64,000 nucleotides of DNA from Stenotrophomonas bentonitica (GTDB lineage: Bacteria > Pseudomonadota > Gammaproteobacteria > Xanthomonadales > Xanthomonadaceae): contig NZ_PKQP01000005.1 of NCBI RefSeq assembly GCF_002887735.1, positions 265,679 through 329,678 on the forward strand, read 5' to 3'. The translations under genes were made by a program, and so were the position numbers. Positions 10,511 to 18,170 of this stretch are shown here, one piece after another. Below the pieces are notes generated by a model. It was not told the DNA's origin. It ran no database searches and was given only the letters and a program-made list of their open reading frames with translations. Every line of letters begins with the position of its first letter. The first letter of the stretch is position 1.

Positions 10511-10575
10511 GTAGTGCCGGCCGCTGGCCGGCAACCACCGGGCGTCTGAGGTTGCCGGCCAGCGGCCGGCACTAC
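10511..10575. repeat. SMAG inverted dimer
   Basis: A perfect 26-base inverted repeat: GTAGTGCCGGCCGCTGGCCG... on the left and its complement ending CACTAC on the right, separated by 13 bases. Each arm is itself palindromic. Located between nusB and thiL. Confidence 0.85.
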
Positions 10576-10652
10576 CGACAACCGCACGCCGCGCGGCACG
10601 TACAACCGCCCCACCGCGCACTGCGCGGCACGCACAACCGCGGGAGCGCCCC

Positions 10653-11618
10653 ATGTCCCTTGCCGAATTCGCCCTGATCGACCGCATCCGTGCCCGCACC
10701 GCCGAGCGCGACGACGTGGTGCTCGGCATCGGCGATGACGCCGCGCTGCTGCAGCCGCGCCCGAACGAACAGCTGGTGGTCACCGCCGACACGCTCAACA
10801 GCGGCGTGCATTTCCCGGCCGAGACCATGCCCTTCGACATCGGCTGGAAGACCCTGGCGGTCAACCTGTCCGACCTGGCTGCCATGGGCGCACGCCCGGC
10901 CTGGTGCACGCTGGCGTTGTCGCTGCCCGACGCGCACCCGGACTGGATCGAATCCTTCGCCGACGGCTTCTTCGCGCTGGCCGACGAACACGCCATCGCG
11001 TTGATCGGCGGCGACACCACGCGTGGCCCGCTGTCGCTGTCGGTCACGGCGATGGGGCAGGTGGCACGCGGCCAGGCGCTGCGCCGCGACCGCGCCCAGG
11101 TGGGCGATGACATCTGGGTGAGCGGCACACTCGGCGACGCCGCCGGTGCCCTGCAGCTGTGGCAGCGCGGTGAGTTGAACATCGCCACCGCCACCGTGCT
11201 GGGTGACTACGAAACATTGCGCCTGCGCTTGCTGCGGCCGACCCCACGGGTGACGCTGGGCCTGCGCCTCCGCGCCTTCGCGCATGCTGCCGTGGATATC
11301 TCTGACGGCCTGCTGGCCGACCTGGGCCACATCACCACGCGCAGTGGCGTGCGTGCCGAAGTGGATGCCGACGCCGTGCCGCTGTCACCGGCGCTGCGTG
11401 CGGTGCTTGGCCGCGACGCCGCGCGTGCGTGTGCCCTGCGCGGCGGCGACGATTACGAACTGTGCTTCACCGCCGCCGCCGACCAGCGCGAGGCGCTGCA
11501 TGCCGTGGCCGAATCGCTGCGCCTGCCGCTCACCCGCATCGGCCGCATCGTGGAAGGGCAGGGCGTGCAGTGCGAAGGCGAAACCGGGCCCGGCGGCTAC
11601 CAGCACTTCGCGGAGTGA
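10653..11618 (+). CDS. thiL: Thiamine-monophosphate kinase
   Basis: Phosphorylates thiamine monophosphate to the active diphosphate. 321 residues, PurM-like fold. Motifs: the ATP/Mg block VVLGIGDDAALLQP near 25-38, VVTADTLNSGVHF, and AVNLSDLAAMGARP; the C-terminal block VDISDGLLADLGHI and RGGDDYELCF are typical. GGGAG lies upstream of the ATG. It closes the rib-nusB-thiL block; the fimbrial genes begin 40 bases downstream on the other strand. Confidence 0.97.
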   Translation: MSLAEFALIDRIRARTAERDDVVLGIGDDAALLQPRPNEQLVVTADTLNSGVHFPAETMPFDIGWKTLAVNLSDLAAMGARPAWCTLALSLPDAHPDWIESFADGFFALADEHAIALIGGDTTRGPLSLSVTAMGQVARGQALRRDRAQVGDDIWVSGTLGDAAGALQLWQRGELNIATATVLGDYETLRLRLLRPTPRVTLGLRLRAFAHAAVDISDGLLADLGHITTRSGVRAEVDADAVPLSPALRAVLGRDAARACALRGGDDYELCFTAAADQREALHAVAESLRLPLTRIGRIVEGQGVQCEGETGPGGYQHFAE

Positions 11619-11658
11619 GCAGCCGGCAGAGCCCGGCGCCACGGTCGCGATGCGGGTG

Positions 11659-12387
11659 TTACGGGATGCTCACGGTCGCCTGCTGGTCCCGCGGCGTGCC
11701 GTAGTCGTCCAGCCACTGGAACGTCACCTTCGCCGGCATCGGGGCACCCGCCGGCAGCGCGTAGCGCACCTGCTGGCCCGGGGCGATCATGTCCACCTCC
11801 ACCTTGCGGCCGTCCGCCAGCGTCAGCGTGCTCAGGGTGACGTGGTAGGCGGTAGGGTTGGTGACCTGCAAGGCATTGCCCGCACCGGTCCATACCAGCG
11901 CAGCCGCGGCATCGCGGGCGTTGCCGGGCAACCCTGCGGGACGGTGAAACAGCTTCACACGCGTGCGCACGGCGAATTGCAGCAGATTCTTGCCTGCGGC
12001 ATCGGTCGGCTTGGGCGGAATGTCCAGCAGGTTGAAATAGAACACCGATTCGCGGTCGGTTGGCAGCGGTGCCTCCGACGGGCGCGGTGCATAGGTGATG
12101 CGATAGGCCTGGCCCTGATGCGCCTGCAGCAGGCGCGGGTCGGCCGGGGTAAGCCGGAACGGCGTGCGCACGTTCTCCGGCCGGGCATGACTATCGCCCG
12201 CGTCCACCCACACCTGCACCATGGCCGGCTGGTCGCCACCGTTGCTTGCCTTCACTGTGACGTCGCGACCCTTGCCTGCGTCGTGCACGATGCGGGTGCC
12301 TTGCAGCGTAACCGCGGCCAGCGAGGCATGGCTCGCCAGCAGCAGCGTCACCAGGGCGAACGCCCGGGATGTAATGCGCATGTTCAT
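11659..12387 (-). CDS. Fimbrial periplasmic chaperone (PapD family)
   Basis: Periplasmic chaperone that completes the Ig fold of fimbrial subunits by donor-strand complementation and hands them to the usher. 242 residues with a signal peptide ending near SHASLA. Two Ig-like domains: domain 1 contains GTRIVHDAGKGRDVTVKASN and the PRESVFYFN-type G1 region (DRESVFYFNLLDIPPKP), with a conserved Arg near the start of the mature chain; domain 2 has the RTRVKLFHRPAGLP hallmark. An AGGTGAG ribosome binding site precedes ATG 12387. Downstream of the pilin gene on the same strand, separated by a perfect hairpin. Confidence 0.93.
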   Translation of the reverse strand: MNMRITSRAFALVTLLLASHASLAAVTLQGTRIVHDAGKGRDVTVKASNGGDQPAMVQVWVDAGDSHARPENVRTPFRLTPADPRLLQAHQGQAYRITYAPRPSEAPLPTDRESVFYFNLLDIPPKPTDAAGKNLLQFAVRTRVKLFHRPAGLPGNARDAAAALVWTGAGNALQVTNPTAYHVTLSTLTLADGRKVEVDMIAPGQQVRYALPAGAPMPAKVTFQWLDDYGTPRDQQATVSIP

Positions 12388-12411
12388 TGCTCACCTGCTC
12401 CAGAAGAAAGT

Positions 12412-12443
12412 GCCGTACCTGCCGCACGTGCGGCAGGTACGGC
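12412..12443 (-). terminator. Perfect 32-bp hairpin between pilin and chaperone (attenuator)
   Basis: Perfect inverted repeat with 16-base arms (GCCGTACCTGCCGCAC and its complement), centred on CACGTG. On the minus strand it is followed by ACTTTCTTCT. It lies 14 bases after the pilin stop and 24 before the chaperone start. Hairpins in this position usually act as leaky terminators or RNA stabilisers that keep pilin mRNA in excess. Confidence 0.75.
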
Positions 12444-12457
12444 GAAAGGGCGTTGAG

Positions 12458-12970
12458 TTACTTGTAGAGCACCACGAAATCACCGGAGGCATCGGCCTTG
12501 CCGGCCGTTGCGTCCTGGCCCGGCGAGGCGTACCACGCGCTGTAGTCCAGCTGGCCTTTGCCGTCGGCAGGAATGACCACCCACTGCGTGGGATCTTCAC
12601 CGATCTTCTGGTGCGCACCGGCGGCGTCGTACAGCGCAACGCCCACGTTCTGCGCGCCGCCCGGAGCGACACCCAGGTTGCCGGTGCTGCCATGCGGCGT
12701 GCCGCCAAAGCGCACACCCACCTCCTGGGAACTGCCCGAACCGGAGCAGTCCAGGCCGATGCTGAAGTTCTTCTGGCCGGCACGGGTGTTGGCGTTGACC
12801 GACTTCAGGTCGACCTGGCCCATGGCCACGGTGATGGTGCCGCCGGTGGAGTCCACCGCGCAGGTGGAGGTCATCAGCTCGCCGGTGATCTCCAGCTTCT
12901 CGGCCATGGCCGACGGTGCGGCCGTGGCAGCCAGCAGGGAAATGATCGCTACATTCAATTTGTTCAACAT
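12458..12970 (-). CDS. Major fimbrial subunit (type 1 pilin family)
   Basis: Secreted pilin, likely the main shaft subunit. 170 residues from ATG 12970; a longer open frame exists upstream, but this start gives a clean signal peptide (MLNKLNVAIISLLAATAAPS...AMA, cleavage before EKLEITGELM). The mature part begins with the donor-strand-like segment LEITGELMTSTCAV and ends DFVVLYK, typical of FimA-like proteins. Two cysteines (TCAVD and GLDCSGS) can form the pilin disulfide. First gene of the leftward arm, followed by the chaperone. Confidence 0.9.
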   Translation of the reverse strand: MLNKLNVAIISLLAATAAPSAMAEKLEITGELMTSTCAVDSTGGTITVAMGQVDLKSVNANTRAGQKNFSIGLDCSGSGSSQEVGVRFGGTPHGSTGNLGVAPGGAQNVGVALYDAAGAHQKIGEDPTQWVVIPADGKGQLDYSAWYASPGQDATAGKADASGDFVVLYK

Positions 12971-13030
12971 GATCTGCACTCGGGTTGGAAAATACGAGGA
13001 GCGCAGTGTCGTTCCAGACATATCTCGGAA

Positions 13031-13048
13031 CCATGCAATAAGTTGCAA
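13031..13048 (-). promoter_or_regulatory. 18-bp motif upstream of the pilin gene
   Basis: The minus strand reads TTGCAACTTATTGCATGG, ending 60 bases before the pilin start. It matches the motif at 13240-13257 in 17 of 18 bases but points the opposite way. This gap of 358 bases (12971-13328) holds no gene. Confidence 0.5.
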
Positions 13049-13239
13049 ACGATAGGCGGTGTCTTAAATGGCCGCCGTTTGTACAGGTGGCGTTCAATGC
13101 ACGGCGCACCGTGCCCGCGCGTGACACCTATAGGGAATCCGCCGCATTTCAAAAACTGCAGATCGGGTGACGCTGAAAATGAATGCGCTTGAAACTTAGA
13201 TAGGCAAAATCTCTCTAGTTCTAAGGGTTGCATTGAGCA

Positions 13240-13257
13240 TTGCAACTAATTGCATGG
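13240..13257 (+). promoter_or_regulatory. 18-bp motif upstream of the usher gene
   Basis: TTGCAACTAATTGCATGG, ending 71 bases before the usher start. The core is an imperfect palindrome (ATGCAATTAGTTGCAAT on the other strand). An extra TTGCA lies just upstream at 13228-13232. Placement mirrors the copy facing the pilin gene, suggesting a shared regulator for both arms. Confidence 0.5.
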
Positions 13258-13328
13258 GATGACGCGCGGTAGACCCCTACGCTGCGACCCCTCATCCACA
13301 GGGAGATGTCGGTTTCAGCCGACGTCGA

Positions 13329-15875
13329 ATGATCGTCGCCATGAATGCATGCTCGCCAGTCTTCGCTCCGCCTCGTCGTCGCACGCGCCACTGCTTGGCA
13401 ACGGCTATCGCCGTCTCGCTGGCATTGGGTATGGTCGCGCCAAGCCGGGCCGATCCGCTCGACGGCCTGCAGTTCAGCGAGGGGTTCCTGATCGGCGGCG
13501 AGGCCATCGACCTGCAGCGCTACGCGCAGGGCAATCCGATGGCGCCAGGCGTGTACCCGCTGGACCTGGTGGTCAACGGGGCGTTCCGCGAAAGCCGCGA
13601 CATCACCTTCGTGCCGGGCGAACAGGGCGCCGTGCCGTGCCTGCCGGTGGCACTGGTGCGCGAACTGGGTCTGAAGGATGCCTACCTGACGCCACTGGGT
13701 GATGATGCGTCGGCCTGTGTCGACCTGGTGGCCATCGTGCCGGGCGCCACGGTCAGCTTCGACAGCGGCGCGTTGCAGCTGCTGGTGACGGTTCCGCAGG
13801 CCGCACAGGTCAGCACCGCGCGTGGCTACGTGGCACCGGCGCAGCGCGACTATGGCGTCACGGCAGGATTCTTCGACTACAACGTCAACCACAATCGCAG
13901 CCAAGGGCAGGACAACACCTACGCCAGCGTCAATGCGGGCATCAATCTGGGTGCCTGGCGGTTGCGCCATCGCGCGTCGTTCAGCCAGGGCACGCACGGT
14001 TCGCGACACGATGTGATCAGCAGCCACCTGCAGCGCGACCTGCCGTGGCTCAACAGCCAGTTGCTGATCGGCCAGAGCAGCACCGGCGGCGAGTTGTTTG
14101 AAAGCGTGGCCTTCAGCGGTGCACGCGTGGCCACCGACGAGCGCATGCTGCCCGATTCGCTGCGCGGCTTTGCCCCGGTGGTGCAGGGCATTGCCGAGGG
14201 CAACGCGGTGGTCACCATCCGCCAGAACAGCCATGTCATCCATGAGGTGACCGTCGCGCCGGGGCCGTTCTCCATCGAGGATCTGTACCCCACCAACTTC
14301 GGCGGCGACCTGGACGTGACTGTCACCGAAGCCGACGGCCGGACCCAGCGCTTCAAGGTCAGCTTCTCGGCGGTGCCGCAGGCGCTGCGCCCCGGCGCCA
14401 GCCGCTTCAGCGCCACCGCTGGTGAACTGCGCGCCTCCCGTCGCGGCGGTGAAGACCTGCGCTTTGCCGAAGGCACCTACGCACGCGGCATCAGCAACCG
14501 CTTCACCGCATTGGGCGGCGTACAGGCCAGTGAAGGTTTCCAGGCGGCATTGGTCGGCGGTGCGGTGAACACGCCGATCGGCGCGTTCGGTGCCGACATC
14601 ACCCATTCGCGCGCACGCCTGAGCAACGGCGAGCAGGTGACCGGCAACAGTGTGCGGCTCAACTTCCAGCGCTATGTTGCCGCCACCGGCACCAACTTCG
14701 GCCTGGCCGCGCACCGCTACAGCACGCAGGGCTATCTCACCCTGACCGACTTCGCCGACGCACGCAGCGACGACTGGGGCTATGGCCGCCGTGCGCGCCA
14801 GCGCTACCAGGTGAACTTCTCGCAGCGAGTGGGCGAGCGCAGCACGCTGTCGCTGAGCGGGGGCCATGTGAGCTACTGGGACAGCGCCGACCGCCAGAAC
14901 GATTTCCAGCTGCGCTTCCAGAGCACCTGGGGCCGCGCCAACTACGGCATCTCCGCGATGCGCTACCAGTTGGGCAACGGCCGCCAGGACACCCGCTATG
15001 CATTCAACGTGAGCGTGCCGCTGGGCCGCAGCCCGAGTGCGCCGCGCCTGAGCAGCCAGGTCGGGCAGTCCGCTGCCGGTCACCAGGCGCAGCTGGGCAT
15101 CAACGGCACGCTGGGTGAGGACCGCGCACTGAGTTACAGCCTGTCGGCCAGCGATGCCAGCAACGGCCAGCGCAGTACCAGTGCCTACACCACCTACCAG
15201 GGCGGACGTGGCACCTTCAGCGCGGGGTATACCCGTTCCGGCGACTACAGCGCGGTGTCGGCCAGCGCGGCCGGCAGCGTGGTGCTGCATGGCGGCGGCG
15301 TCAACCTCGGCGCCCCGGTGGGCGACGGCTTTGCGTTGATCCAGGCCGAGGGTGCGCATGGGGCAAAGGTCGGGTACGGAAGCGATACCCGGGTGGCGCG
15401 CAATGGCTATGCGTTGCTGCCGCACGTCAGCCCCTACCGCTGGAACCAGATCGACCTGGACCCGTCCGGCCTGCCGCTGGATGTGGAACTGCTGCAGACC
15501 TCGCAGCGTGTCGCCCCCACCGCCGGCAGCATCGTGCGGGTGGCCTTCAACGCCAAGCGCGAGCGCACGCTGTTCATCGATGCCACCGACGCGCTGGGCC
15601 AGCCCCTGCCGTTCGCCGCCCGCGTTGAAGACGAGGCCGGCCGCGCATTCGGTGCGGTCGGGCAGGGCGGGGTGATCCAGTTGCGCGGCGCGCCCGAACA
15701 CGGCCAGTTGATCGTCGATCCCGATGGTCCACAGCGCTGTCGCCTGCACTACACCACGCCCGATGCCCCGGATGCCTACGGGCTGTCCTGGAGCCAGGCG
15801 GTCTGCACACCGCTGCCCGCGCCCAGCCCGGGTCTGCAGGCCGCTCTGGATGTGTCCAGCGCAGCGTCGTTCTGA
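13329..15875 (+). CDS. Outer-membrane fimbrial usher (FimD/PapC family)
   Basis: Outer-membrane beta-barrel pore that accepts chaperone-subunit complexes and assembles the pilus. 848 residues. A signal peptide ends near PSRADP; the N-terminal periplasmic domain follows (LQFSEGFLIGGEAIDLQRYA...GVYPLDLVVNG). The barrel then contains the plug segment around FAPVVQGIAEGNAVVTIRQN and YPTNFGGDLDVTVTEADGR. The C-terminal domains have LPHVSPYRWNQIDLDPSGLP and the CRLHYTTPD segment. ATG 13329 is the first start; ATG 13341 is an alternative. First gene of the rightward arm. Confidence 0.95.
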   Translation: MIVAMNACSPVFAPPRRRTRHCLATAIAVSLALGMVAPSRADPLDGLQFSEGFLIGGEAIDLQRYAQGNPMAPGVYPLDLVVNGAFRESRDITFVPGEQGAVPCLPVALVRELGLKDAYLTPLGDDASACVDLVAIVPGATVSFDSGALQLLVTVPQAAQVSTARGYVAPAQRDYGVTAGFFDYNVNHNRSQGQDNTYASVNAGINLGAWRLRHRASFSQGTHGSRHDVISSHLQRDLPWLNSQLLIGQSSTGGELFESVAFSGARVATDERMLPDSLRGFAPVVQGIAEGNAVVTIRQNSHVIHEVTVAPGPFSIEDLYPTNFGGDLDVTVTEADGRTQRFKVSFSAVPQALRPGASRFSATAGELRASRRGGEDLRFAEGTYARGISNRFTALGGVQASEGFQAALVGGAVNTPIGAFGADITHSRARLSNGEQVTGNSVRLNFQRYVAATGTNFGLAAHRYSTQGYLTLTDFADARSDDWGYGRRARQRYQVNFSQRVGERSTLSLSGGHVSYWDSADRQNDFQLRFQSTWGRANYGISAMRYQLGNGRQDTRYAFNVSVPLGRSPSAPRLSSQVGQSAAGHQAQLGINGTLGEDRALSYSLSASDASNGQRSTSAYTTYQGGRGTFSAGYTRSGDYSAVSASAAGSVVLHGGGVNLGAPVGDGFALIQAEGAHGAKVGYGSDTRVARNGYALLPHVSPYRWNQIDLDPSGLPLDVELLQTSQRVAPTAGSIVRVAFNAKRERTLFIDATDALGQPLPFAARVEDEAGRAFGAVGQGGVIQLRGAPEHGQLIVDPDGPQRCRLHYTTPDAPDAYGLSWSQAVCTPLPAPSPGLQAALDVSSAASF

Positions 15876-15908
15876 GTCTTTCTTTCCTTTCCCTATCTGG
15901 AGTTCTGC

Positions 15909-16418
15909 ATGAATCTGTTCAACCGCTTGACCCTGTGCACCGCTCTGTTGGCCGTGGCGCCGCTGGCCATGGCCGACAGCGCCACCCTCACCATCAGCGG
16001 CCGGGTGCTGCCCGGCACCTGCACGCTTACGGATGCGCGGATCGATCTGGACCCGGTCAAAACCAGCGACCTCACCCCCGGCACGGACAGCCAGATCAAG
16101 GCCGGCGCGCTGGAGTTCAACGGCTGCGTGGGCGTGAGCAAGGCGGTGCTGTCCTTCGCCGGCACCGCTGCCGACGGCGATGCGACGCGCTGGAAGAACA
16201 CCGAAGCTACCGACCCGGCCGGTGGCGTGTCGATTTCGCTGCTGTCGGGTACCACCGGCAGCACCTATCTCAAGGACGGCGACACCGGCATCGATGTGCC
16301 GGTGACCGGCACCAGCGCGCGTTACGACCTGAGAGCGGCGTACTACCTGCCTCCCGCAGGCGTGCCCGAAGCCGGTGGGGTTTCCACGGAGATCGTGGTG
16401 ACGGCGGACTACGAATGA
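15909..16418 (+). CDS. Minor fimbrial subunit (pilin family)
   Basis: Secreted pilin-domain protein of 169 residues, signal peptide ending near LAMA before DSATLTISG. The start of the mature chain and the pair of cysteines (GTCTLTD and FNGCVG) fit the fimbrial fold. It lies 33 bases after the usher and its stop overlaps the adhesin start (ATGA). Its position suggests an adaptor or minor shaft subunit next to the tip adhesin. Distinct in sequence from the leftward major pilin. Confidence 0.87.
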   Translation: MNLFNRLTLCTALLAVAPLAMADSATLTISGRVLPGTCTLTDARIDLDPVKTSDLTPGTDSQIKAGALEFNGCVGVSKAVLSFAGTAADGDATRWKNTEATDPAGGVSISLLSGTTGSTYLKDGDTGIDVPVTGTSARYDLRAAYYLPPAGVPEAGGVSTEIVVTADYE

Positions 16419-17434
16419 GAACGAATGTACCCACGCCGACCAGAAGCATGATCAGCGCCGCGCGCCAAATCAGGCGGGCAAGGCACTCCGGACTGCGCAT
16501 GGCGATCGGCTTGCTGTGTTCACTTGGCTTCTGCGCGACTGCAGTTGCGTGTACGACAAGCCGGGGTTACCCGATGAACTTCGACAAGACCTACAGCTCC
16601 TCGCCGCCCTCCGAGGGACGGTTCATGGATTACGGCGGTGCCGTTGCCAACTTCAGCGCATGCAGTGTCCCCGGCCTCTATGATATGGCGCTCACGCTGG
16701 ATATGCCTGGACTCAGGCCGGCAGGTACCATCAGCTATGACGGAATGACGCTGCCCGTTTACGACTTTGCGGATGATTCGCCGTTGATCGGCTTTGCGTT
16801 CATGCAGGTCATAGGATGGTCTGCTCAACCCGTCACTCCGGGTAGTACCACACCGTATGTCATGGATATAGCGGCAACGGAGAGCCCCAAAGCCGATTTC
16901 AATTTTCGCGCCTACGCTTTCTCACGGGGAACTCCCATGCGCACCTATGAGATGTCAGGCAGCCTCAAGATCGATGCGCCTGATTTTCCTTCGCTGGGAC
17001 TCACGATTCCGCTCAGGATCAACCTGAAATTCCCACACGTCACGTGCCCGCTGCTGGACGCGGCGGAGGACCTGCGGGATGTCGATTTCGCCGAGTTGTC
17101 CGCACCAGGCAGCACGGCAGGAGAGAAAGTGGTGGCCATTCGGATGGATTGCGGCGCGGATACGCCCCGGGCCAGGATCTCGTTGCATGATGCTGCAGAC
17201 CCTGGCAATACCGGAAGCCAGCTGACACCCAGTGCGGGTTCGGATGCCGGCGGTGTCCGTGTGCAGCTGATGCGTGCAGGCAGCGAGGTCCAGTTCGGCC
17301 AGCAGTGGGATTTCGACCCGGGGGTGGGCGGCATGCATAACCACGAGTTCACGGCGCGCTACATCCGCACCACGGAGACACTCACGCCCGGCATCATCAA
17401 GGGGGAGGCGGTGTTGAACGTCGATTACTGGTAG
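16415..17434 (+). CDS. Putative two-domain fimbrial tip adhesin
   Basis: 339 residues from the ATG overlapping the previous stop; ATGs at 16449 and 16500 are alternatives, the last leaving the best signal peptide (MAIGLLCSLGFCATAVACTT). The C-terminal about 130 residues look like a pilin domain, with cysteines in VTCPLLDAAED and IRMDCGADT and ending GEAVLNVDYW. The N-terminal half is unrelated to pilins and would be the receptor-binding part. The coding sequence looks visibly less GC-rich than its neighbours, which fits horizontal exchange of adhesins. The receptor cannot be predicted. Confidence 0.78.
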   Translation: MRTNVPTPTRSMISAARQIRRARHSGLRMAIGLLCSLGFCATAVACTTSRGYPMNFDKTYSSSPPSEGRFMDYGGAVANFSACSVPGLYDMALTLDMPGLRPAGTISYDGMTLPVYDFADDSPLIGFAFMQVIGWSAQPVTPGSTTPYVMDIAATESPKADFNFRAYAFSRGTPMRTYEMSGSLKIDAPDFPSLGLTIPLRINLKFPHVTCPLLDAAEDLRDVDFAELSAPGSTAGEKVVAIRMDCGADTPRARISLHDAADPGNTGSQLTPSAGSDAGGVRVQLMRAGSEVQFGQQWDFDPGVGGMHNHEFTARYIRTTETLTPGIIKGEAVLNVDYW

Positions 17435-17439
17435 CGGCG

Positions 17440-18084
17440 ATGTCGGGAGTTTCGCCAGCGTCGCAGGCGGATCTGACCGGCTACACCGCTACCGGCCGCG
17501 TGCGTGGTACTGCCGCTGGGTGTTTATGGCACCTGGTTGCAGGATGGCGAGGGCACTCACGGCGCCTATATGGATACGAACGTGCAGTACGGCGGTTTCG
17601 ACAACCGCGTGAGGGGTATCGGCCTGGAGCCGGAGCAATACGATTCGCGGATGGCCAGGGCGTCGCTGGAGGCCGGTTACACGTTCAACGTCTGGCAGGG
17701 TGCGTCGAGCCAGCTGTATCTGCAGCCGCAGCTGTCGTATGTCGACTTCGACGCTGATCGCCATGGAACACAACTGCACGGCGATCGATCGTGCCGATGC
17801 CGGTGGCCTGAACGGGCGCCCGGGCTGTGCGCGTGTTCGGTCATGGCGCTGCAGCTGGCACGTACCTGGGGGGGAACTGGCTGCGCGGCAGCGGCACCAG
17901 CGCCTTGCAGTTCAACGGTGACACGCTGGGTGCGGATGTGCCGCGCAACCGCTATGAAATGCAGGCCGGTGCCGAGTTGAAGCTGGGCCAGCGCTGGGGC
18001 GCATGGGGTGGCCTGACCGTGCAGCGGGGTGACCACGGTTACCGCAATGTGGGTGGCCAGGTGGGCCTGCGCATGGCCTGGTAA
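17440..18084 (+). pseudogene. Autotransporter beta-barrel remnant, truncated with several frameshifts
   Basis: Fragments in three frames join into the C-terminal barrel of a type V autotransporter: DLTGYTATGRVRGTAAG, then VYGTWLQDGEGTHGAYMDT through SLEAGYTFNVWQGASSQLYL, then TAIDRADAGGLNGR, then GNWLRGSGTSALQFNGDTLG to the terminal GGQVGLRMAW. Frame changes are needed near 17520, 17750 and 17822, and a few residues are missing before YLGGNWL. No passenger domain or start is present. It begins six bases after the adhesin stop, so the fimbrial arm may have been joined onto the tail of an older autotransporter gene. Confidence 0.85.
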
Positions 18085-18095
18085 GCGACAGTGCC

Positions 18096-18134
18096 GGGGT
18101 CGGAGCCCATTGCTTGGCAATGGGATCCGACCCC
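18096..18134. repeat. Long palindrome after the autotransporter remnant
   Basis: GGGGTCGGA pairs with TCCGACCCC, and CCCATTG with CAATGGG inside, around a CTTGG loop with one mismatch. It has no T-tract. It may act as a bidirectional hairpin between convergent transcripts. Confidence 0.7.
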
Positions 18135-18143
18135 GGGTAACCG

Positions 18144-18166
18144 GTAGCGCCGGGCCATGCCCGGCG
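18144..18166. repeat. SMAG element
   Basis: GTAG tag followed by CGCCGGGC-cat-GCCCGGCG. It lies just beyond the stop of the leftward FAD oxidase. Confidence 0.75.
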
Positions 18167-18170
18167 GGTG

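Noticed and set aside
13221..15749. 842-codon open frame antisense to the usher
   Set aside because: Shadow of the usher codon pattern; no recognisable domain or start context.
15935..16414. A 5' extension of the adhesin frame back into the upstream pilin gene
   Set aside because: The extension is out of frame with the real pilin and non-homologous; the ATG at 16415 overlapping the pilin stop is the natural start.
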